DNA from: Dendrophyllia cribrosa
Lineage: Eukaryota > Cnidaria > Anthozoa > Scleractinia > Dendrophylliidae
NCBI GenBank assembly: GCA_024195265.1
Contig: JAJLRJ010000009.1
Coordinates: 29,954,210-30,018,209 of the forward strand
Direction: 5' to 3'
DNA: 64,000 bases
Made by a program: the position numbers and the translations under genes. The notes beneath the pieces are model-generated. The model was given only the letters and a program-made list of their open reading frames with translations, was not told the origin of the DNA and made no database searches. How positions within the stretch are numbered: position 1 is the stretch's first letter; each line of letters begins with the position of its first letter. Positions 20,201 to 31,556 of the stretch are shown here, piece after piece.

Positions 20201-23200
20201 CTGCAAAGAAAAAGTACAGAAAATAAAACAAAATAAGAAAGTTTCAACCAGGAAGGCTGTACTGAACGAAGTATGTTTTAGAGAAGGTTTCAATAGGTTT
20301 TTTTTACTCCTTTCGCAATAATTTTGATGCTATAGCGCACTTTTCGTAAAACCAAATTTCCGCTTCTTTCCGCTAATCTTACTGGACAAAGTTCCTAGCC
20401 TTCCTGTGCTAATAGAGCAATTTTCAATTGAGTATCGTAAAACCAAAACCAAAGTAATTACTCTGACCAATCACAGCAGTCGTAAACAATCCAATGAACC
20501 AATCAGAGCTCGAAGCAATTACATGTCGCGGGCGCCAAGCGCGGGAAAACGCGTGCGAGCAAGTCACGATTGGTTTTGGTTTTACTTCTGATTGGTCGAG
20601 AAAGTGGCGCGAGATTTTTAGCCAATCACAAAGCGTAGCAATGCAAAACCAAAGCAATTGTGTAATTACTTTCGACAGTCAATTGAAAACTACTCTAACG
20701 TCTGGCATTCGATTACCGGCCCTTGTTGTTATGGGCAACCTTTATCGTATTTCCCTTGCAGCTAGTAAGTCGGGGAATTCGGACCCTTTTTAGTCAAAAA
20801 GTAAAATGCTCTCAATTGTTTCTGATCGACCGCAAGAAACTGTAAGAAGTTCCTTTTTTTTTCTTGAATAGCAAAAGATCGTGGTACGTAGATTGCTGAG
20901 CAGCCGGTCGAGTGAACGAATTGATTTGAGATGAATCTGATTAAATTCGAATTAATTTCATTTTGGTTTGGTTTACGACACTCTTTTAACTGTCCACCAA
21001 AAGGACGTTTTGGTCTGAGAAGAGCGAGAGAAAACCTATTGTAGGACAGCCCGAATATATCATGGAAAGAAGTCTGCAAACGTTAAATTCCAAGTGTCTA
21101 AGGGGACTTTGATATCCCAACTCACCTTCGTCGTCGAATCACGTTCATACCACAAGTTGTGAACAAGTATGTCAACATGACACAGAAATTCACAGCCGAT
21201 AGAATGATCATAAGACTGTACATGTCTTCCCACGTCAGGGCAGCAAGGAAGGCCCGAGTGTGCGTCACGTGACCTGCAAAGAAAGCAGTCCAAAGTTATA
21301 GTGTTTTCACTCACGTGACCGGCGGCCATATTGGAGTGCTAAAACAATAGGAAATGTTTGAATAAGAATAGAGCTAAAGTCCCATTGGTTTAGGACACCA
21401 GCATAGCCGCCATTTCATTGTTTTGGGACACCAATTTGGCCGCCATTTCATTTATTTGGGACACCAATATGGCCGCCATTTCATTGTTTTGGGACACCAA
21501 TATGGCCGCCGTGACTCACGTGCAAACGCTCTATACATCAGGTAGTTTTCGTCATAGCAACCAAAAAGCAATAGAACCTCGATAACTCACACCAACTTAT
21601 AACTCGATCTTCTTGCTCGAACTCGAACCAAAAGTTGTTTCTCCTATACATCTCACATCCTTACAGAATTTAACCCTTAATAACTTACATTTTTGATATC
21701 TCGAACAGTTTTGCGGAATCATGATTCGTTTGTACATTTAAAAAGGGTCAACACTTACTCTTGAGATACTCAGCATAAAGCGTGGCAATGACTTTTCCAA
21801 ACCATGCAACAATATCCCATACACCACCAGCCAGCCACGACACACGGTACCAAATACTTTCAGCAAGCCACATGACTATATTCCAGGTGTACTCGGTCAT
21901 CCACATCACTCCGTCCCATGTCTCCTCAGCCATCCAAATCATTTTATCCCAAGTCCAGTCAGCCACAAATATCACTCCATTGTGGACATTACCAACCATT
22001 GTCACCGTTGCGTTAAGAATCGTGTTCCCTGTCCATGTTGCTCCGTTCCATGCCCAGCCTGCCACAGTCACTGTAGTTCTCTGGCATGTGATCCATGCAC
22101 TCTTCACGAAACCGAGGGGTTTGGGTTTACATGTTTTGTTGGTGAGTGGGCGCGTTGCATTTCGGGGACAAGTCTGAACGTTGTTGGTCTGAAATACGAG
22201 ACAAGAGATATTCAAGTGTTTTAATGGTTGATGGACATCGGTTAGACGCACGTTGTCCAATGTTAAGACCGTGACTTATAAAAACTGACTTATAAAACCA
22301 CAAATCGGACATGAAGGTGATCAAACTTCATAACAAATATGTGACTCAATTTCATAACTAATGAGTCGTCGTTTTGAATCGACACAGAACAGGATTAAGC
22401 TGAGAGTTGCCAATAAGACGGTAACAAAACTCAGATACATACCTTTCTGTACGTGTTCGGTGTGCCGTTGGAATCAGTTGGGCTGTCAAAATCTCCAGTA
22501 CCGTTCTTTTCATTAAACATCATTTTAATATTCAGTTTGAAGGACTTGAATTGCATGTTTATGACATAATCCTGTAAGGGCAAAAGCGTGTTAACATGTT
22601 TTGTTGAGATCAGCTAAAATATTAAAACCTGAACTTTTTGCTCGAAATCACTTTTACCCCTGAAGGAGCTCAATTTGAATACTCTGGTTTAATTAGCATA
22701 GATTTTGGCGATAGTATTCCTTCCGATCGAAATAACGAGATTTTGCTTAGCTTATTTCCATGTTATGTCGCCAAATGCCACCAAATATACAACTTAGTTG
22801 GATAAAAAGATTCTATAGAGCAAAACAAAAGCAGTAGTTTGGAGATAAAGTGCAGGATTGCACGGATTGAAGTGGATTACAGTTCATGAAATTTGATTTA
22901 TCGACAGGCGGTCACGAAATCAAAACTCCCATTCATGTGGAACTTTCCCTCTTTTAGCCTTCATTTTGTCTCTTTAGTTAACAATTCTTTGTTTTCATCT
23001 CTTTTCTTCCTATTTCAAGATAATAAAGCAAGTTAAAGCAAGCTCCTGCCATAGTCACAAAAACACGATATATCAGCCGGGACAGTGTCGGGACAGTGGC
23101 TAGACCCTGATGAAGCCAGTTAGTTTTGTCCTACCAAAATATTGGGCAATATAAAAAGAAATCAAACAAATCTAGCTGTCTGATCAGCCTTACATGTTAA

Positions 23201-24730
23201 AGTTTTTTATTTAGTACATTGCTGATCCTGATCTGCACAAAGATCCAGCTACATTTTGCTACTGTTTGTCCAAGTGGTCCTTGCATTGTTACAGAAGTCA
23301 CTTTAATGGTTAGTTTGAGAAGCTATATCAAATACTCAAAAGAGTGTTTCATCAGGCATTCAAACACCTTGAGGTGGGTTAAAAACTCTGTTGTACGTGA
23401 TATAATTATCATAAAGTGTCGCAACGTTTGCTTTTGATTTCTCCAAGAATTCTTGATGGTTTGAGAAGCTATATCAAATACTCAAAAGAGTGTTTCATCA
23501 GGCATTCAAACACCTTTAAGTGGGTTAAAAACTCTGTTGTACGTGATATAATTATCATAAAGTGTCGCAACGTTTGCTTTTGATTTCTCCAAGAATTCTT
23601 AACAGTTTGAGAAGCTATATCAAATACTCAAAAGAGTGTTTCATCAGGCATTCAAACACCTTTAAGTGGGTTAAAAACTCTGTTGTACGTGATATAATTA
23701 TCATAAAGTGTCGCAACGTTTGCTTTTGATTTCTCCAAGAATTCTTAATAGTTTGAGAAGCTATATCAAATACCCAAAAGAGTGTTTCATCAGTCATTCA
23801 AACACCTTGAGGTGGGTTAAAAACTCTGTTGTACGTGATATAATTATCATAAAGTGTCGCAACGTTTGCTTTTGATTTCTCCAAGAATTCTTGATGGTTT
23901 GAGAAGCTATATCAAAGACTCGAAAGAGTGTTTCATCAGGCATTCAAACACCTCAAAGTGTTTGGATACCCTGATGAAACACTCTACCTCGTGTTTGATA
24001 TATTACCTGAAATTATATCAACGCATAAAACAGCATAAACACGAGTTACCGACCTCTCCTGTCCAGCTCCCAGCCACACTCACATCATGCTTAAAGTCTT
24101 TGAAGAAGAAATCTTTCTTGTCAACAGTACGTTGAATCTCTGTAAAAATGATTTTGTGAATGTCGTGTTACGCATCATGGTTTAAAGGTATCTAACTTAC
24201 ACTTTAACACGCACCGTTTTCTTTTACTAAAAAAACGGAAAACGCGATTTTTTACTGAACACCATAGTTGCGCAAGATGAGTTTAACTAAATAACCGTTG
24301 ATGCGCGCGCTTAAGAAAAGTTGCTTAAAAGAATGCACACGTGTACGCACGCGCGAATAATCCATCTAGGCTTCCATGGCAACGGAAACTTGTTTGATCT
24401 TCAGAAAAATAAACAAAGTTTACAAAACGTTTCATTGATATAACAAAATATTCTCCCCGTTTATGATGATCTTTTTTTCAACTTCGATTTCAAATGATAA
24501 AAATAAAAAGATTTGTTACGGAGAAAGTTGAAATTTCGGTATTGAAAAGAAACCAATTTTTTTTTTGTATTTTCAGTTCTTTTTGTTCGAACGAAAAGAA
24601 AAAAAAGATCTTTCCAAAAAAAGAAACAATATGAGTATGTCTTACCTCCTCTTTGAGCCTTGAAGGTAAAGTCAGATAACAAAACGAAAACTACTATCGC
24701 AGTAATCAAAATCGCCACTTTCTCTTTCAT
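20098..24730 (-). CDS. Unrecognised membrane protein with Trp-rich 11-residue repeats, 6 exons
   Basis: Exons (minus strand order): 24730-24646, 24139-24054, 22571-22443, 22188-21759, 21273-21126, 20200-20098, joining in phase to 326 aa. Residues 1-20 are a hydrophobic signal peptide (KVAILITAIVVFVLLSD). Potential N-glycosylation sites are NGT, NAT, NKT and NAT. A cysteine cluster (TCPRN, KTCKP, WITC) precedes residues 144-242, which divide into nine consecutive 11-residue blocks; five central ones keep Trp at positions 4 and 9 and mostly Asp or Asn at 5. One transmembrane helix (about 262-284) is followed by RRRR and a tail ending KPKKKRRKN. Predicted topology: lumenal or extracellular N-terminus, short basic cytosolic tail. 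I do not recognise the family; function unknown. Confidence 0.85.
20414..20698 (+). mobile_element. CCAAT-rich MITE, copy 3
   Basis: In the last intron of the Trp-repeat gene. Nearly identical to copy 2 at 14418 over its whole length, with a few substitutions in the inverted termini (GAGCAATTTTCAATTGAGTA on the left). Confidence 0.92.
21126..21273 (-). CDS. Trp-repeat protein exon 5 (transmembrane)
   Basis: Encodes HVTHTRAFLAALTWEDM followed by the membrane helix YSLMIILSAVNFCVMLTYLF and a basic RRR stop-transfer. Acceptor TTTGCAG, donor GTGAGT. Confidence 0.85.
21390..21512 (+). repeat. 33-bp tandem repeat, four units
   Basis: GGCCGCCATTTCATTGTTTT followed by GGGACACCAATAT, repeated at exact 33-bp spacing (CCGCC at 21407, 21440, 21473, 21506). 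Lies in an intron of the Trp-repeat gene. Each unit carries GCCGCCAT. Confidence 0.9.
21759..22188 (-). CDS. Trp-repeat protein exon 4 (hendecad array)
   Basis: 143 codons holding the cysteine cluster and all nine 11-residue blocks, for example DWTWDKMIWMA, EETWDGVMWMT and EYTWNIVMWLA. Acceptor TATTTCAG, donor GTAAGT, ends in phase 1. Confidence 0.88.
22443..22571 (-). CDS. Trp-repeat protein exon 3
   Basis: 43 codons beginning DYVINMQFKSFKLNIKMMF and including an NGT sequon. Acceptor CCCTTACAG, donor GTATGT, phase 0 at both ends. Confidence 0.83.
22728..22930 (-). repeat. Dispersed repeat, copy B
   Basis: Inverse-orientation relative of 6425-6640 (TTGCTTAGCTTATTTCCATG, GCCAAATGCCACCAAATATA, GACAGGCGGTCA). 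Lies in an intron. Family unknown. Confidence 0.75.
23313..23990. repeat. 146-bp tandem array
   Basis: Four full units at exact 146-bp spacing (starts 23313, 23459, 23605, 23751) and a fifth, shorter unit from 23897. Each starts GTTTGAGAAGCTATATCAAA and contains AGTGTTTCATCAGGCATTCA and GTTGTACGTGATATAATTAT. The terminal unit continues into a foldback (AGTGTTTGGATACCCTGATG) that recurs at 56720-56875 and 58088-58200, so the array grew from part of that MITE. Lies in an intron. Confidence 0.92.
24054..24139 (-). CDS. Trp-repeat protein exon 2
   Basis: Encodes IQRTVDKKDFFFKDFKH and VAGSWTGE. The donor is taken as GTCGGT because only that join keeps exon 3 open; this is the least canonical splice site in the model. 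Confidence 0.72.
24646..24730 (-). CDS. Trp-repeat protein exon 1 (signal peptide)
   Basis: Start ATG then KEKVAILITAIVVFVLLSDF and KAQRG. Donor GTAAGA, phase 1. An in-frame ATG further upstream would bury the signal peptide, so this start is preferred. Confidence 0.8.
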
Positions 24731-25364
24731 AGCGAAACTTTCTTTTTCCTCACAAGAAACACACAACTGGTCTGTTCCGCGAGAAAAGCAAAGTGAATGT
24801 TTGACATCACAATAAGACTTTATGACGTAGCGTGCGCGCGATAACTCAGTAAGACTCGTCCCCAGTTTCTCCTTTCTTGGATATCTTACATTGAGCCTGA
24901 TCTTCGCAAAAACGAAACGACACATCTTCCCTTGCACCCTTGTTGCCCGGAAAGATTGCAAACAAGAAATATCCCATGGCCTTTCAGAAAAAAAAAAGAA
25001 AATAGAAAGAAATCAAAGGCTCCTATAAGCCAACTCGTGATTATGGAACTCTCTTTTTATACTGAATAGATGCCGGACCGGGCCGAAGTTATTTGTAAAA
25101 GTTTAAATAAGGACATTTTTTTCCCGACGTCGTAAAAAAACTTCATAGCGTGACAAAAATATGCGTTGTGTGAAACGAGACAACTGGATGACGTAATGCG
25201 TTAAATTTGTTTTGACCTTTTAAGTCAAGCGTAGGGACGAAACCCACTTGTAAACGGAATACGTTTATTTGTAAACTGTTACTGTAATTAAAATGGTAGG
25301 TGTGAACTTGCTATTTTAATTCTATTTGCAGTTTACAAATAAGCAGAAAAACGAAAAAAGCAAG
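24731..25364. other. 5' flank of the Trp-repeat gene
   Basis: Upstream of the start codon. Contains GCGCGCGATAACTC and a short poly-A stretch. No second gene is seen. Confidence 0.4.
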
Positions 25365-25775
25365 TGACACACTCAAACACCAACCCTGCGGTCTGGCCAG
25401 TACCTTACGCATGCGCACAGCCATATCATCCGGGCAGTGGCAGCCATGGACAGCTATTTCGTCCTTGTTAGGACTCATCAGAAATGCTGATTCACCTCCC
25501 CATACGCATGCCGTGGGAGGACGGCCGTGCTGTCCCCAGCCAACAGCTACCACATGTGTTGTGTGGAGTTGGCGCTTAAAGCGATGCTTGCATCCGCCTT
25601 GGGTCGTGTAGGGGTCCGAAAGCTATGCCACGCTATTGAGTCCTAAGAAGGACGAAACAGCTGTCCATGGCTGCCACTGCCAGGGTGATATGGCTGTGCG
25701 CATGCGTAAGGTACTGACCAGACCGCGGGGTTGGTGTTTGAGTGTGTCACTTGTTTTTTTCGTGTTTGTACAAAT
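25310..25775. repeat. Foldback element with about 110-bp arms
   Basis: GTGACACACTCAAACACCAA...CTTACGCATGCGCACAGCCA on the left recurs inverted on the right, with TGGCAGCCATGGACAGCT near the inner ends. Arms are about 25365-25475 and 25648-25750, with outer AAGTGACACACTC/GAGTGTGTCACTT. No coding sequence. Confidence 0.88.
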
Positions 25776-26889
25776 AAGCGCACGTATGGGTTCCCTATGA
25801 TCGATCTAAGAGAGCTTTTTGTTGTTTCACAGAGCAGTCAAAGAATTACCCTGGAAACCAGAGGTTCCGGCTTGCGGCATGCTCGTGAGAAGTCGGGTCC
25901 GGCGTTTCTCGCGACGAAAATATATGTTATTTATCGGCCGAGAGGTCCGTTGACCGAGGGCACAGTTTTTTCCTATACCGACTGACCTATGCCAGTAAGT
26001 AACTTATTTATTTTTCCTTATATACATAACATATACAGCTTTCCAAGAAGATTTTTTCGCGCCTCGTATAGCTAAACCGACACGTACAACGCGCGCAAAT
26101 CCTAAATTAACTCGGTGTGATCTTCACCACTTTTCCATTCATTAACAAAATAACTTGCTTTGCAAAGTGAACTCGTTTCAGGCGTTTCTCAAAGCTCCCA
26201 AAAACTTTTCGGGCCCGAAAAGCTAAGTTATGTGCAAAATGTTTACCAACAAATATCCAATTTTTGTTGCTTTTGAAAGTTAAACAATAAAATCTGAAAT
26301 TAACTGCACAAGTTGGGTTGGTTTGCTGACTAAGAACTTCAACATCATTCGTTAGAAACTGAATTTAAAAAACAGCTTTCGGGCCCGAAATGTCTTCGGG
26401 AATTTTGAGAAATGCACGCCAGGGCCGTAGCATGGGAAGGAGGCGGGGGGGGGGGGGGGGGGGGGGGGGGGGTACCCCAATTATTTTGACAGGCACGTTT
26501 GGTCAGTGGCTTTGACAGCTAGGTAACAAAATAAACGCTTTCGCGAAGTTTTTCTTTGTGTAAAATTGTCAGTGTCACCGGGAAGCTGATATTTCTCTAA
26601 AATTCTACCAAATGTTCCTCATTGTCTAAAATTCCCGAGATTTTCTAAAATTCTTTTCGGTGTCTAAAATTCTCAGAAAAATTCCGGAATTTTGTATCTA
26701 AGCCTAGAATGTTTTATAAATGAAGGCTGTACAACAAAGAAGCCAAGTAACCGGACGTTAAATAACAAACGTGACACGACGAAAAACGGAGAGAAACCTT
26801 ACCTCATGCAGCAAGTTACACCCACCCTGAAAGCTTTATTCCTATCCGAACTAGAGTTCGGTTGGAGCCCTTACTTGGTGGTCAACGGG
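25776..26889. other. Intergenic with poly-G tract
   Basis: A run of about 29 G at 26444-26472, and AAATTC/TCTAAAATTC repeats around 26590-26690. No gene recognised. Confidence 0.45.
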
Positions 26890-28152
26890 CGGTGTCTGAC
26901 ATCTGCAGACCGCAGACTGCAGACTGACTGACACTAAAGTACCGTAATGCCGTTCGATTACAGGTAAGATTTGTTGTTGTTCTTAGGTTATTGTTGTTTG
27001 ATATTTGAGATATTCCCGTATGATAATTACGTAATATCACGGAGATGTTTTATGAAATCTTAGCATTATTCGAAAGGTTTTAAATATCCCTAATCTTGTT
27101 TGTTGTGGAAGTTAAGGTGGACTTATGAACACATCGGTGGTAGACTACCACAGGCATGATACTTTGATCGAGACTTCCACTTTGGATGGGAGTAATATGT
27201 TCGGCCAAACGTTTTCGTGCGGAAATAAAAGGGAATGTGTCAAGCTTGTGTAAAGACGCAGAAATTTCAGCATTCAGTTTTTAACGTTATGTGTGTGACA
27301 TTGAAGCACGTGAAAAGTACACGTCAGTGAGAAAGTAAAGGCCAGTTTACACAAAGGATTTTTTTATGCGATTTTAGCGGCGATTTAGGCAAGCCCTGGT
27401 TTATTTGGGTCGACTCGAATTTAAAAAGTTCCCGGGAAAATATGACATTTGATTCACAAACGTCGAATTTATTTGTGTTGAATTTACAACTTAGGTCGAA
27501 TATTCGACAGAAGTTGCATTTATTAAATTCTGTCGAATTTCATTTTTCAAGCGCCCGCATTTTACACATGCATGCAAATTAGATTTGGCGCAAAGGAGAA
27601 TGGGTTTTTAATACATGTACCAACACTCGCTTCTATTAATTCTCGCGCCGCTTAAAGATAAACACCGCCCGGACAACACCTTTATATAAGTGTTCAATAA
27701 CAGACTAAACCTAAGAAGAACAACGAATCGTACCTGGAATCTGACGCCATTATGGTGAACGGGTCGTAGTTCCACACAAAGTAGTCCACGAAGAATCTTG
27801 GGAACGTGGCTGACTTAATTTTATGCGGGAAAAATTGTTGATGACATTATTGTCAATAGAAATTTTAGTGTCAGTCAGTCTGCAGTCTGCGGTCTGCAGT
27901 CTGCAAGTAGCGACCTTCAGATTTGACTACGAGTACGAAATCGAGTACGAGTACGACTTTGGAATTTCGAGATAATTGTATCCACCGAACTGTAACTCCT
28001 TCCTGTTGCTGACTAACACGTAAATTAACGTTAGGGATAAGATTGGTGTGATAATTAAGTATATGAGGCACACGAATTTGGTTTGAAAACTCGTACTCGT
28101 ACTCAATCTCGTACTCGTAGTCCAATCTGAAGGTCGCTAATGTCAGACACCG
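26890..28152. mobile_element. Non-autonomous transposon, 9-bp TSD, right end split by a younger MITE
   Basis: Starts CGGTGTCTGACATCTGCAGA and ends with TGTCAGACACCG. GTCAACGGG flanks both sides (26881-26889 and 28153-28161). Inverted ends share CAGACCGCAGACTGCAGACT and TGACTGACACTAAA. The right terminal repeat is interrupted at 27910-28137 by another element. No transposase is visible. It ends 200 bp before the F5/8C-EGF start codon, so it may contribute promoter sequence. Confidence 0.87.
27910..28137. mobile_element. Foldback MITE nested in a transposon end, TA TSD
   Basis: GCGACCTTCAGATTTGACTA and its near-complement TAGTCCAATCTGAAGGTCGC form the ends, with repeated GAGTACGA/TCGTACTC inside. 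TA flanks both sides (27908-27909, 28138-28139). It splits the right end of the 26890 element and is therefore younger. Confidence 0.88.
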
Positions 28153-28352
28153 GTCAACGGGTGATAGCAGAGAAGGCCCCGGAAATGAGGAGTACAGCCT
28201 GGGTACTAGGCTACCCATGATACAATGCAGGCAAAATGAAAAACAGTACCGTCCCATAATTCCCTGCTGCAGTAGATACAAAAAAGATAGTGACAAAAGT
28301 TGTAAAATGGCGTAAGAAGTTTATGTGGGGAACCTCAGAGAAGTGCCATAAC

Positions 28353-28479
28353 ATGGCAAAACACACCTTTATTATGATATCTGCGGTGATATTTTGTTTT
28401 GGTTCGCATGGTTTTGACATCATGTCCAAATTTAGACATCCTCTACTTGGGTTCAACGTGCTGTTAAAGGACGACTCGA
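28353..28479 (+). CDS. F5/8C-EGF exon 1 (signal peptide)
   Basis: Start ATG at 28353 places the hydrophobic core at the N-terminus; in-frame ATGs at 28290 and 28323 would add a charged leader. Donor GTAAGT, phase 1. Confidence 0.8.
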
Positions 28480-31400
28480 GTAAGTTTTTACTAGATTAAG
28501 TCTTAATGAAGCTTAAGTTTAAGCTCGAGTTTCTGACAGCAAACAGGTAAAACTTAAGCTAATATTCTTATTATCTTTCCGAGAAGTAGGTAATTTGGCG
28601 AAACGTTTACAAACATTGTTTTTGACTGCAACTGTCGTACACGTTTCCAAGGCAAGATGAATACGAACAGCGTTGAAACAAGTCTTTTATTAAAAAGTTT
28701 AAGCTTATATAAACTTAAGTCAAGGACGAAATTGGTGTACTTCTAGTTTAAGACTTATATGTTTCAGCTTTACTCTCCCTGTAACTACCAGAGTCTCCTT
28801 TTTCGTTGCAAGAGCTTTACTGTATTAAAAGCGACCAAGAACCTGTAGTGTACTTTTTTTAGAGATCTAATACACCTATAATGGGTGTATTAGAGTTCGT
28901 AAAAGATAGTACAGGTTGAAACATTATTAAAACAACATTGTTTTGATATGCCTTCTCTGAGATGACTAGCAGTACTGTGAACAACAGCAAGACTATTCAG
29001 TCCAATGTGGTCAACTTTTTGTTAAAATCCTTATAGCTCCTTATGTTCTATTATAAAAAACTGAAAGCTGTTAAATAGTGCTTTACTGTTGATTATTTGT
29101 AGCTTGTCTGACCACTTACATAGCTATTGAGCAGTACATGTTTTGCAGTGCTCTGTGATTTAGTAAGTTGTAATACATGTTAATTGTCTCAGGGCGATAG
29201 AGTATAGTAATTTTATAACGAAACTGAATAATTGTGTTCAGATTCTAACAAATGACAGTATACATTCTGATTTATTATTACATTGCTTATCAGAGTGCCA
29301 GGAAGCACTAATTGGTACCAGCGCAGGCAGCAAGAATGCAATTCCTGATAGTGCCATGACAGCATCATCCTTTCAGGTTGAACATGATCCTCACTGGGGC
29401 CGCCTGTTATCAAGTAAATGGTGGATACCTTCTGCGTTTGATAAGTCTCAGTACTTGAAGATAGATCTTACAAGCTTAGCACTCGTTCGGAAGTCAGCCA
29501 TCCAAGGTTCTGATGACAGCAGAACTGTAGGTTTCAGGGTGATTTCATATTTTCTCTACCACAGTATGGATGAAGTCATTTGGTATGCAGTGCTTGAGAA
29601 AGAAAACCCCAGGGTATGGCACTCTGCAATTTGTATTCTATAACAACAATAGGCAAGTTTCTGATGTTTCTTTACATTTTCAGGGTTGTCAAAAGTTGCC
29701 GGCAGCTGGCGAAAATCCCCGGGGGGAGGTGGGGGGACTACCATATAAAAATGACAGGGGTGCTCGTCGGAAATTTTCGAAAAACACCCTAAATGGTACC
29801 AGAATCTCGTTTGATGGGCGTGGCTCAAAATAACTTTTACCCTTAAGAGGTACCAATTCTAAAACAACACGTCATATTTTTTCGGCTCATACCCTATAAG
29901 GTACCGCGATAATTCTAACGGTGGTGATTTTAGATTTTAGTACCCTAAGCGGTACCAATCTACAAATTTTGACCCCTAAAAGGTACGACGAGCACCCCCG
30001 TCATTTTTATATGGGAGTCCCCCCTCCCTGGGGCGAAAATCACCAGCAACTTTGTCTTATCAGCTGGCTACTTTAATTTGCTACAATAACAACAATAGGC
30101 ACGTTGCTGATGTTTGTTTACATTTTCAGGGTTGTCAAAAGTTTTCTGCAGCTGGCGAAAATCACCAGCATTACTTTGTCTTATTAGCTGGCTACGTTGC
30201 TTGCCAGTTCTTTAGAGGAAATGGCATTAAAAAAAACATATCTGGTTACTTTCCAAAGTCAGACATCTATTTCAAACTTTTCTGACAACCCTGATTTTGT
30301 TTCATTCGTTTATCTAGAGAACACATGCAAAATTCAAGCATATGAAACTTAATATTAATGCTATTTGTTGCATGTAATGTTTGAGGAAATATCAGCTGTC
30401 AAAAACTGCAGAATTACTGGGTGGCATAGCACTGATGAACCTTACAAAATTCATTAATAATTCTTAAAGACCCAGTATATTGTCCATTATGCTTAACGCA
30501 CCTCTGTTATTGTTTAGGTTTGCACGGGAGCGAGGTTTCTATTGTTTTCCGGGGTTTTGCTTTTCTCGTTGCAAACATTCAATCGAGTGGAAAGGAATTA
30601 TATCGTCTTGACTTCTGTACTGTTCAAACGTTTTATATTAAATTACGTTCTTAAGTGTTGCCTAAAAAATAAGGTACTCAAATAAATATTTAATGACCGA
30701 CATGGCCAATGCAAATGGATTACAAAGGGCTATAAGACCTACCGGATTTTTCAACATCAAGAAAATGGCCGCCGATGCTCGCAGCACGCAATGCATAATG
30801 GACAATACTGGGTCTTTAAGGAAAATTAAAGAAATGAAAATTTAATGAAGGCTAAAATAGGAGAGGTGCTGGTCTTAAATTTGTGATTTGACTAAGTACT
30901 ACTTAGAAGGCTGCATTTTCTATGAGGTTTCTTGTGTTACAGCCCCATTTGGCATGTTGGAAGAACATGCAAACAGCTTGTCAATCAACAAGCCCATGTG
31001 TTTCCCATCAACCTGCATGGGTCTATAATGCCAGTCAACTCATAGAAAATATATGGCCTATTGCCCAAATAATAACTATTTATGATCTACAGTTCTAGAG
31101 TCAATGTTCTGTTTTTATCATTCACCACTCACAGCTGTTTAGGGGGAATTTAAACAACAGTGAAGTAATTTCAAACAGTTCTCTTACACCATTCCTGACA
31201 CGTCATGTAAAGTTTTGTCCACAAAGTTGGTATAAGCAAATTGCTCTTCGAGTTGAGTTGTATGGCTGCAAAGCTAAAGGTAAATATCTTTTCTATTGAC
31301 AAAATGTGAGTTTTTTTCTCTCTTTAAAAACAAGCATACTTATTCCTAGTTTAGTAGACTAGTTTAATAGTAGACTGGAGTGTCTCATCACCCAGCTGTA

Positions 31401-31523
31401 TTTAAAAATAAATCCAATTGATACCTACATGTGTCCACCCAAAGGTTATGCATGCTTATTTGGTTTATTCTAGGTAATAGACCAATTTGCAGTTGTCTAT
31501 GTAACCCGGCCTTTGTGTAGAAA

Positions 31524-31556
<33 letters not shown>

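Noticed and set aside
23095..23150. Fourth hammerhead (CTGATGA ... AAAATATTGGG)
   Set aside because: The GAAA box is mutated and stem II does not pair; at best a decayed relative of 16169-16198.
23313..23990. CRISPR-like regular repeat
   Set aside because: Units are 146 bp, directly adjacent with no variable spacers, and the genome is eukaryotic.
24461..24961. Longer 166-codon frame over the Trp-repeat start
   Set aside because: Upstream ATGs give no signal peptide and the frame reads past the GTAAGA donor into the intron.
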